From contig JAEKLQ010000022.1 in NCBI GenBank assembly GCA_019509785.1, positions 62,001 through 126,000 of the forward strand: a stretch of 64,000 nt of DNA, read 5' to 3'. The notes under the pieces were generated by a model. It had not been told where the DNA came from. It did no database searches and saw nothing but the letters and a program-made list of their open reading frames with translations. Every line of letters begins with the position of its first letter. Position 1 is the stretch's first letter. Below, in pieces: positions 51,745 to 58,552 of this stretch. Made by a program: the position numbers and the translations under genes. Origin of the DNA: Fibrobacterota bacterium. Its GTDB lineage: Bacteria > Fibrobacterota > Fibrobacteria > UBA11236.

Positions 51745-52128
51745 TCAGAACTGGTAATGGAGTTCGTTCTTGACCATGGCCAGGATTTTCTCGGCCATTT
51801 CCGCGCTCAGGCTTTCGAGGGTGCCGCTGGCCTGGCTATTGGCCAAGTTGGCGGCTTGGTTCTGCTTCGCCAAGGCGCGCTTCGCGCCGGCGATCGAATA
51901 CCCTTCTTCCTTCAGCATGCGGAAGATGGTGCGCAGCTTGTTGATCTGCGCGTCGCCGTAACGGCGCTGTTTCCCCATGGTGCGCGGGGCCACCAGGAAA
52001 TCGGAAAACTCCTTCTCCCAATACCGGATGGTATGGGGCGGCACGCCTATGATGCGCGCGGCATCGCGGATGCTGATAAGGGGTTCCTGGGTCTTCTTCT
52101 CGGTCATTTCCATCGTGTCGGCAAACAT
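51745..52128 (-). CDS. MerR-family transcriptional regulator
   Basis: A 127-residue DNA-binding protein. The winged-helix MerR head is complete: ISIRDAARIIGVPPHTIRYWEKEF, then LVAPRTMGKQRRYGDAQINKLRTIFRMLKEEGYSIAGAKRAL. The tail is short (~40 residues) and has no Cys cluster or drug pocket, so effector binding is unlikely; this looks like the small MerR type common in Deltaproteobacteria and Bacteroidota/Chlorobiota. The start at 52128 has AAGGAG. A 20-codon longer frame is ruled out because it runs into the sigma-54 promoter. It is the first gene before the giant glycosyltransferase (12-bp gap), so it probably regulates or is co-expressed with that operon. Confidence 0.88.
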   Translation of the reverse strand: MFADTMEMTEKKTQEPLISIRDAARIIGVPPHTIRYWEKEFSDFLVAPRTMGKQRRYGDAQINKLRTIFRMLKEEGYSIAGAKRALAKQNQAANLANSQASGTLESLSAEMAEKILAMVKNELHYQF

Positions 52129-52170
52129 AGACGCTCCTTCGGAAAGCGATATGGTTCTGCCGGGGTAGTT

Positions 52171-52188
52171 AAGCAAGGCCGGTGCCAA
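52171..52188 (-). promoter_or_regulatory. Sigma-54 (RpoN) -24/-12 promoter before the MerR-glycosyltransferase operon
   Basis: The minus strand reads TTGGCACCGGCCTTGCTT (52188 to 52171). The RpoN consensus is TGGCAC, five nt, TTGC(A/T), with GG and GC exactly 10 nt apart; every defining base and the spacing are satisfied. The predicted start, near 52161, leaves a ~33-nt leader before the MerR ATG at 52128, with AAGGAG in between. Sigma-54 promoters need an enhancer-binding activator (FlgR/FleQ/NtrC type); I found no such gene in the window. Confidence 0.85.
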
Positions 52189-52201
52189 GCGCCGGAACCC
52201 C

Positions 52202-52228
52202 TAAAAACCGCCCTATTCATGCCGATTT
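52202..52228 (+). promoter_or_regulatory. Possible sigma-28-like promoter in the same gap, opposite strand
   Basis: On the plus strand TAAA (52202-52205) is followed after 15 nt by GCCGATTT (52221-52228), which matches GCCGATAA at 6 of 8 positions with the preferred spacing. A stem-loop (52257-52278) lies just after the predicted start. No plus-strand gene follows: transcription would run antisense into the 3' end of the amidohydrolase gene. This could be a short RNA, or a chance match. Confidence 0.35.
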
Positions 52229-52342
52229 TGAAGTTGGAGTCGAAGATTCGCGGTAGGGATGGGAAGGAATTTCCATCCGGGCCCGGCAGAAACTTCGAGT
52301 GATAGCGGATGGAAAATACCAGCAAGACGCTAAGGTTGCCGT

Positions 52343-53713
52343 CTAACTGCGGGCTTCGCGCCGTTCTCCGCGTAGCATCGCTAAAAACTCCCGCCGCGTC
52401 CGCGGGCCCCAGCCGAAATGCGGGCGATAAGGGGCTTCGCCCGCTTCCACCAAGGCCCGCATGCGCGCCAGCCCATCATCCGATACCGCTTTCAGGGTTG
52501 CCTTCGGATCGATTCCGTAGATGCGCGCGCTGTTGAGCCCTAGGATCTTGGCCTTGGCCTGCGCGGTCAGGGCGGGATAGCCATGCTTGTCCTGCAAGGC
52601 CTGGGGGATCTGGAAGGCGTTGAAGGACGCGATCTGCGGCGCCGGTTGGCCCACCACCAAGGCGTCGGTTCCCCAGCAGATGCGATCCTCGCCCAGATGC
52701 TTAAGGAGTTTACCCAGCAGATGCCCGGCCGCATCCGCCGAGCCGACGGAATAGGTGTTCCATATGGAACCCAGATCCGCGTACACGTTGCCGGGATTGC
52801 CGGCGGCCTCGAAGGCGGCTATCAGGCGATCCATGCCCTTGGTATTGGCCGGATCATATTCCCCTTCCGTATAGTCGCTATCCACGCCCGCATGGAAGAC
52901 GTTGAAAACGCAATCGGGATAAAGCCTGGCTGCGGCGGGCACGTCGACGGGCGAACTGGTGCCCAGGCCCTTGTGGATCGAGAATACCTTGATCCCCAGT
53001 TGCCGCCCCCGTTCGATGAAAGGGATGCCGATGGCATCGTCGTCCAGGCGCCAATTGTCCGCCTCATGGGGATAGGTTTTCCAGGCCGCCACCTTCCACA
53101 GCCTGGCCATGGTTTCCATGCCATCGAGTTGGGCCTGATCGAGGATGGCGACTCCAGCGCGCTTGGGCCATACCTTGCCTTGGATGACGACGCGCTTGCC
53201 GCCGGAGATGCGGTTGGCCAATTCCCTTACGGCGACGTGCTCCGCCCATCCTTGCGTATCGTCGGGCCCGGTCCCGGCGCCTTGCCCCACGGTGATGCAG
53301 GCCAAGGTGGTGGTGCTGTTGATGAACATGGCCCGCAGGAAATCCTCGATGCCGAGCTGGTCCCGGGGATGCGTATGCCCGTCGAAGATGAATTGTTCCG
53401 GCGCCAGCAGGTTTTTCGCGCGATCGGGATCATACGTATGCTCATCATCCACCCCGTATAGGCGGCAACCCATCACCTGGTTCAGGACAACCAGGGCGGT
53501 GGCCATGCCGGCGGCGCTCTCGATGAATTTCCGCCGCGACATCCCGAGCCTCTTGGCCTTCTCCGCGGCGGTGGCATGGAACAATCGATCGGCGGCGATT
53601 TCCCGGGGCGTGGGATCCCATGCCGGGAACTCCCCGTTGGAACGCGGATGGAATTGCAATGGCGATTGGGGCTCCGCTTCGGGCCGGGATTTCCGCGGAG
53701 GTAAGGTCCACAT
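52343..53713 (-). CDS. Tat-signal amidohydrolase (amidohydrolase_2 type)
   Basis: A 456-residue metal-dependent TIM-barrel hydrolase. A ~55-residue leader precedes a twin-arginine-like signal (MSRRKFIESAAGMATALVVLNQVMGC), so it is probably exported folded and may be lipid-anchored by the Cys. The barrel contains an H-x-H metal motif (FIFDGHTHPRD), a later His in VFSIHKGLG and NVFHAGVDSD, and the closing Asp in ICWGTDALVVG. These are the features of amidohydrolase_2/decarboxylase-like enzymes. The C-terminal LRGERREARS tail is short. The substrate is unknown. The flanking exported gene starts upstream on the same strand with an 18-bp gap. Confidence 0.85.
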   Translation of the reverse strand: MWTLPPRKSRPEAEPQSPLQFHPRSNGEFPAWDPTPREIAADRLFHATAAEKAKRLGMSRRKFIESAAGMATALVVLNQVMGCRLYGVDDEHTYDPDRAKNLLAPEQFIFDGHTHPRDQLGIEDFLRAMFINSTTTLACITVGQGAGTGPDDTQGWAEHVAVRELANRISGGKRVVIQGKVWPKRAGVAILDQAQLDGMETMARLWKVAAWKTYPHEADNWRLDDDAIGIPFIERGRQLGIKVFSIHKGLGTSSPVDVPAAARLYPDCVFNVFHAGVDSDYTEGEYDPANTKGMDRLIAAFEAAGNPGNVYADLGSIWNTYSVGSADAAGHLLGKLLKHLGEDRICWGTDALVVGQPAPQIASFNAFQIPQALQDKHGYPALTAQAKAKILGLNSARIYGIDPKATLKAVSDDGLARMRALVEAGEAPYRPHFGWGPRTRREFLAMLRGERREARS

Positions 53714-53731
53714 GGCGAACTCCTTAAGAAG

Positions 53732-54355
53732 TCAAGGGCGCGCGCCCGGTACCGCGGCGCCCGCGCCGGTAGGGGGACGTAGCGCGGCGGATATCAAAGC
53801 GTCCCAGCCCGGAAAGGTTCCGGCCGCGGAAAGGACGGCCGCGGAAAAGCGCATCTTCATGGGATAGTAAAGCGAGGCATAGGGATTCCCTACCCAGACG
53901 GCTCCTCCGGGATCCACGGGAACGCCGTACGCGTCTTGCAAGATGACGATGATGCGGGCCGGCCGGACCGGCCAGGACAGCGTGGGAGACCATTGGGACA
54001 GCGGGGCGGACCATGCATAGGTCCCGGTATCGGAAAGCATCTGCGCCGGCGCGCAGGACCGCATGCCTCCATGGTCCGCATCCTGTTCCAAACAAGGCTG
54101 TAATCGAAGCGCCGCCTGCGTGGGCTTTTCGCTCACCTGTATGCGAAGCCATACGGCTCCATGGGAATAGTCCACCGGAGCGGCCCAATCCGCCGGCGTG
54201 CTTCCGGAAAGCGAAAAGGAGGCTTCGGGCCGGGTCACCGCTTCGGATCCATGGGCATAGCTGGTATCGATCAGGAGCAAGGCCCCTCCCTGCGCCCACG
54301 GGCGACCGCAGAGGGCGAACAGAAGGGGAATGATCGAATGGGAAAACCTAGCCAC
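53732..54355 (-). CDS. Exported protein of unknown function
   Basis: A 207-residue exported protein (signal HSIIPLLFALCGRPWAQ). The mature part is mainly beta: ALLLIDTSYAHGSEAVTRPEASFSLSGS, VDYSHGAVWLRIQVSEKPTQAALRLQPCLEQD, then two further Cys, and ARIIVILQDAYGVPVDPGGAVWVGNPYASLYYPMKMRF. It may be a small secreted beta-sandwich. I do not recognise the family. It is followed after 18 bp by the amidohydrolase gene on the same strand, so the two may be co-transcribed. Confidence 0.6.
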   Translation of the reverse strand: MARFSHSIIPLLFALCGRPWAQGGALLLIDTSYAHGSEAVTRPEASFSLSGSTPADWAAPVDYSHGAVWLRIQVSEKPTQAALRLQPCLEQDADHGGMRSCAPAQMLSDTGTYAWSAPLSQWSPTLSWPVRPARIIVILQDAYGVPVDPGGAVWVGNPYASLYYPMKMRFSAAVLSAAGTFPGWDALISAALRPPTGAGAAVPGARP

Positions 54356-54438
54356 AAGCGCCTCCCGGCCCCGGAGCCCGACGGTTGTGAATCTAATCCT
54401 TCTTTCCGATATCCAAAGCCCGGAATCGGAACTTCGGC

Positions 54439-54846
54439 CTACGGTATCCCGTATTCCAAGATGAAGGGATACTCCTTATCGTGGCCGGCGGTGATTTCCG
54501 TCTTTCCGGAAATGCCGGCCAAGCCGCCTGTGCCCGAACCCTCGACGATGACGGTGGTCTGAACCATGCGGTCATGGGCGTAGGTCCCGGTATGGCGGAA
54601 CACCAAGCTTCCCGTCGACCCATTCAACTTGCCGGTTACGCGTTCATATCCCACGTACTCCGCCGAACCGTCGCCCTGATAGGCCAACAGGTATTCCAGG
54701 AACCCTTCGCCTTCCAGGTCCCCGGAATAGGTTTTCCTCACGCTGGCCTTGGATAACTTGCCGGCATGGCCCGGGCCCGAAACGTCCGCCTCGGAAAAGG
54801 TTTTTTCATCCCATCCCGCGATTTTATAGCTCGCTTTGCATCGCAT
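54439..54846 (-). CDS. DUF3224-family beta-barrel protein
   Basis: A 135-residue cytoplasmic protein matching DUF3224: YKIAGWDEKTFSEADVSG, then ASVRKTYSGDLEGEGFLEYLLAYQGDGSAEYVGYERVTGKLNG, in which S-x-x-K-x-Y-S-G-D-x-E-G-E-G is the signature, and GSLVFRHTGTYAHDRMVQTTVIVEGSGTGGLAGISGK. The fold resembles allene-oxide-cyclase-type barrels; no biochemical activity is known to me for this family. The start is placed at 54846 because AGGAGG is immediately upstream; a Met nine codons earlier has no ribosome site. Confidence 0.85.
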   Translation of the reverse strand: MRCKASYKIAGWDEKTFSEADVSGPGHAGKLSKASVRKTYSGDLEGEGFLEYLLAYQGDGSAEYVGYERVTGKLNGSTGSLVFRHTGTYAHDRMVQTTVIVEGSGTGGLAGISGKTEITAGHDKEYPFILEYGIP

Positions 54847-54994
54847 GGAACCTCCTGCTTCGCCGTGCTTCATCCAATAAACATTTTGCCATTGCGGGAG
54901 GTCGATGGAAACCAGGCCGACCGGGAAGACGGGATCCGGCCGCGGAGGGACGCGGGCGGGAAAAGGCGCGGGGGAGGGCCCGCGCCTTCGGAGT

Positions 54995-57085
54995 TCAGCG
55001 GCCGCTTACGGCCTGCGGCACGGAAATGCTCCGTCCCGCGGCGTTGTACATGACGGAGCCGGGCACGGGATGCCCGTTGTGGTCGAGGCGCACGAAGAGG
55101 CTGCGGGCGCGCCCGGCGGCGGAGGCGGAGGTATGCGGCGATTTGATTCCCACGATGACCGGTACGACCCAGCCGGGCAAATGGATTTCATCGACGCTGA
55201 TATCCCCCTTATCGCCCGTCACGCCTTTATCCGTGGTCTGCCAGGCGATCTTGGTGGCCTTGGTCAGATCCATCTTGGATGGTTTCGCCCAGGTGGCCTG
55301 CGCGAAATCGCTCCACTTGAGCGAAACGAGCGTCCAATCCGCGGCGGCGGGCAAGCGTTTGAAGAAGAATCCGAAATCGGTGATGCCCAGGTTCTCCACG
55401 CGCACGTCGCAAGTCGAACCTTTCATATAGAAGGTGAGGCCCGAGGAGGTGCTGATGTCCACCGGCGTCGAATCGCCGAGCGGGTTCAAGGGAAACCCCA
55501 TGCCGACGAAGGGGTTATTGGTGTTGCTCCCTTTGTCCAAGGAGTAACTGATCTTAGCGGATTTGGCCGTGCCCGCGGCCCCGCCGGCTGCCATGGTGAA
55601 CAGGTTCGTCGTAGAGGTCTTGGGCGTGACCACGGATGCGCCTTTGTTCAGGACGTCGTCGTAGGTGAACCATTTGGTGCCGAGCCGGGTGTAATTATCG
55701 CCATCCTCGGCGTCATCGATCAGATCGGTCGCGCCCGCGTTGAAGTAAGCGGTGACGTTCATGTCGCTGGTCACCGTGACGGTCTTGGTGATCGTCGTTC
55801 CGGTGACGTCCCCTCCCCAGGAGGTGAAGGTGTTGCTGCCGGTGGGGACGGCTTCCAGGGTCACTTGATCGTTCAAGGCATAGGTGGCCTTGGCCGGGGT
55901 GAGCTTGACCGAACCGGCGCTCGCCGGGGACACGCCCGCGGTGATGGTGAAAGCGGACTTGGGGGTCGCGCTGGAGAAGTCCAGCATGTTGCCCGTCATG
56001 GTGAGCAGACTGATCAACTGCAAGGATTCGTTGTAGTAGTTGTCGTCGTCGATGAAGCTGGCCAGCTTCTTGTAGCAAGCGTCCAGCCAGGCCTGGTTGG
56101 CGGCGTCCACCATGGCGCCGGCGCCGAAAGGCCCCAGGTAGGCGGGCAGGTTGTATTTCTGGACGGCGGTTCCGTTGAGCTGGTAGCCGGACATGATCAG
56201 GGCGGGATCGCCGGCGGTGCTGGTCTTGATCCAGGAAGTCATCTTGTTGGCGATGGTCTTGGCGCTGGCATCCCCGTACCAGGCATAGGCCAGGCCCATG
56301 CGCCAGGGTACGCGGGCGGCATCGTAGGTGTAGTTGACGCCACGGCTGTCCGGCTGGCCGGCATCATTGGTCCAATCCGCCACCAGTCCCGTGGTCGCGT
56401 TCTGTGCCCCCGATACCATGGCGTAATTCGCCGTGAGCACGGAAGCCCAGTCATTGCTATCCCACTTGAGCTTGTTGAACAGGCCGATGGCCGCGGCCAC
56501 GAAGTAGGAGGGGTTCTTGGGACTGTCGAAAGCGTCCCCCGGCTTGAGTACCTTGGAGGCGCTCACCTCGTTCGCGTACAGCTTGTTGATCATGGTGGTG
56601 GCGGCGGTCTTGTATTTCGCGTCCCCCCATTGGAAGTAGGCCAGGCACAGGGCGAGCGTCGCGTCGAAGTCGCCGTCGGTGGCCCCGTTCTGTTCCGCTG
56701 CGCCCGAGAAGCCGTTGATCTTCCAGTTCATGAAACCGGCGCCGTTGGCGAAGTTCTGGTAGTATGCCCAGAGCTTATCGAATTTCGCCTGCGTATTGTT
56801 GGTCGCGTTGTCCATATAACACATGATGAGCATGCCGTAGCCGATGCCCTCGCTCACGGTCTGCGTGGGTGTGTCCCACTTGATGCGGGCCATGGCGCCG
56901 CTCTCTTCGTAATAATTGGTGACGAAGATTTTATAAGCGGCCTGCACGTCATTGTGGTCGGCGCCGGCGGGCTTGATGCCGAATGCGTACTTCTGATCCT
57001 GGGGGAAGGGGAATTTGGGGGCGGCCATGGCCGATCCCGCCGCCAGGCATAAAGATCCGAGAGCAAGTAAGTGGGTTCGCATCAT
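54995..57085 (-). CDS. Exported modular GH8 endoglucanase-type hydrolase
   Basis: A 696-residue exported enzyme (signal LLALGSLCLAAGSAMA). Residues ~25-375 form the GH8 (alpha/alpha)6 barrel. The catalytic acid region TVSEGIGYGMLIMCYM and the aspartate region NGATDGDFDATLALCLAYFQWG are both intact. Next, residues ~380-450 are a bacterial repeat domain (ITAGVSPASAGSVKL ... FTSWGGDVTG ... MNVTAYFNAG), and ~455-645 fit a CBM11/CIA30-like carbohydrate-binding domain (LIDDAEDGDNYTRLGTKWFTYDD ... IDEIHLPG-like strand). The end (VMYNAAGRSISVPQAV) is a short FlgD-like tail. It probably acts on cellulose, mixed-linkage glucan or xylan. Start at 57085 (ATGATG, weak ribosome site); earlier frame sequence has no signal peptide. 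Confidence 0.9.
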   Translation of the reverse strand: MMRTHLLALGSLCLAAGSAMAAPKFPFPQDQKYAFGIKPAGADHNDVQAAYKIFVTNYYEESGAMARIKWDTPTQTVSEGIGYGMLIMCYMDNATNNTQAKFDKLWAYYQNFANGAGFMNWKINGFSGAAEQNGATDGDFDATLALCLAYFQWGDAKYKTAATTMINKLYANEVSASKVLKPGDAFDSPKNPSYFVAAAIGLFNKLKWDSNDWASVLTANYAMVSGAQNATTGLVADWTNDAGQPDSRGVNYTYDAARVPWRMGLAYAWYGDASAKTIANKMTSWIKTSTAGDPALIMSGYQLNGTAVQKYNLPAYLGPFGAGAMVDAANQAWLDACYKKLASFIDDDNYYNESLQLISLLTMTGNMLDFSSATPKSAFTITAGVSPASAGSVKLTPAKATYALNDQVTLEAVPTGSNTFTSWGGDVTGTTITKTVTVTSDMNVTAYFNAGATDLIDDAEDGDNYTRLGTKWFTYDDVLNKGASVVTPKTSTTNLFTMAAGGAAGTAKSAKISYSLDKGSNTNNPFVGMGFPLNPLGDSTPVDISTSSGLTFYMKGSTCDVRVENLGITDFGFFFKRLPAAADWTLVSLKWSDFAQATWAKPSKMDLTKATKIAWQTTDKGVTGDKGDISVDEIHLPGWVVPVIVGIKSPHTSASAAGRARSLFVRLDHNGHPVPGSVMYNAAGRSISVPQAVSGR

Positions 57086-57249
57086 GTTGGGTCCGTGGCT
57101 GGAGTGAATAAGAGGCACCCGGTTGGTCGGTAAAAACGGGTGTCCCGTTCGCGGAAACATCCGGGTCGCGAAAAATCCCCGGTTCGGCACAATTTTTCCC
57201 GGATAGGCATCCTACCAGAGACCCGAATTCAGCCCGTGAAAGGATATGC

Positions 57250-58311
57250 ATGAACCCGTTCTCTTTTTCGCCGTCTTTCACCGTTTTACCCGCGGCCCTC
57301 GCCATCAGCCTCGGATTGGGGTTGATGGGCTGCAATCAACCTGAAACGCCAGTGGCGGCCGCCCCTTCCCCGGCAGAACAGCCGGCGGATTCCCCACGGG
57401 CGGCGACGGCCTTCGAACACGATTGGCTGGCCTTGAAGGCCCAGGGCCTGTCTCCCAAGGCCATGGCCGAGGCCGCACCCGGCCTGAGGGCCAAATATGG
57501 GCTTCCGCCCATTGAGTTAGCCCCTGGACAGGACGAGGCGGCGCCGGCGGGAGTTCCGGAAGCCGTGGCGCCGCAAGGGTTGGGCAAAACCGAAGTCGTG
57601 TTCAAAACTTTCGCGGCTAAACTCAGCCGCATCAACTTCTTTTTCGTGCATTTTCGCGATGTGAACGTAGGCGATGGCCAGACGATCACCATCCACTCCG
57701 GGGCCGTGGACCCTGGCACGGACCCGGCGGTCATCGCATTCTATAAGACGACGGGGAGCGCGGATCCCGCCGCCTACCAGGTCAAAATCGTGGCATGGAA
57801 TGATGACTTTTCGCCTTATGAGGGGGTTAATGCTTCTGCTACCTGGGTGAACAATACCGGTTCCGCCAAAATGGTGCGCGTCCTAGGCTATAACTATCTG
57901 GGTGAGAACGCAGGGAAAACCTCCTTTTCGGTCATGGTTACCGAAAATTCCGGCGCCATTGATTACCTATCCTCGGAAAGCCGGTTTACCAGCGCCGCCC
58001 CCATTTACGACAATAATCCGCCCCACGGTAGTTCTTGCCAGGGGCCTTTCCTCAGCACCATCCGCTTGACAAAGGACTACAGCGCGGGATACGGTTCAGG
58101 CATCCTGGCATTCAATTACGGGAGCATGACGGGAGCCTATATCCGGGAAACCACCGCCAGCCTGAATCTGGACGCGGTACTGCCGGGTGTGTATCCCAAC
58201 ATGGTACTCGGATTCTATGAAGGCAAGAATTTCACCATCGATGACATCAACAATCTTCCCTACAGCGAATTCATGTGGGACCAAGAAGATAAATACCTCT
58301 GCCCTTTTTAA
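57250..58311 (+). CDS. Predicted lipoprotein of unknown function
   Basis: A 353-residue predicted lipoprotein (LAISLGLGLMGC lipobox). A ~60-residue Pro/Ala linker ends in HDWLALKAQGLSPKAMAEAAPGLRAKYGLPPIE, a short helical stretch. Residues ~120-345 are beta-rich (TEVVFKTFAAKLSRINFFFVHFRDV ... DGQTITIHSG ... NNTGSAKMVRVLGYNY) with two C-terminal Cys (GSSCQGP and YLCPF) that may pair. Possibly a surface-exposed beta-sandwich. Family not recognised. It is divergent from the GH8 gene. Confidence 0.65.
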   Translation: MNPFSFSPSFTVLPAALAISLGLGLMGCNQPETPVAAAPSPAEQPADSPRAATAFEHDWLALKAQGLSPKAMAEAAPGLRAKYGLPPIELAPGQDEAAPAGVPEAVAPQGLGKTEVVFKTFAAKLSRINFFFVHFRDVNVGDGQTITIHSGAVDPGTDPAVIAFYKTTGSADPAAYQVKIVAWNDDFSPYEGVNASATWVNNTGSAKMVRVLGYNYLGENAGKTSFSVMVTENSGAIDYLSSESRFTSAAPIYDNNPPHGSSCQGPFLSTIRLTKDYSAGYGSGILAFNYGSMTGAYIRETTASLNLDAVLPGVYPNMVLGFYEGKNFTIDDINNLPYSEFMWDQEDKYLCPF

Positions 58312-58552
58312 TCGCAATTCGGGAGGTGGGGCCGATCCCGGAGCAGGTAACTTCGCCGTTACTGGAGCCGGGCTTGCCCCGTCCTTGGGGATTATAGGCC
58401 ATTCGCGCCTCGCCCCGGCATGGTACCCGTCTCATTACCGTTCTGTTGGGCCTAACCGGATCCAATCCCCCCGCGGTCCGGCAGGTAGAATCCCGGCCTT
58501 AGCATTATGATAAGGGATTCCTATGCCTTAGGGCTTTGCAAGGAGACCGGTT

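Noticed and set aside
52129-52188. Longer MerR start (20 codons upstream)
   Set aside because: It would begin in the sigma-54 promoter and lacks a ribosome site, whereas the start at 52128 has AAGGAG.
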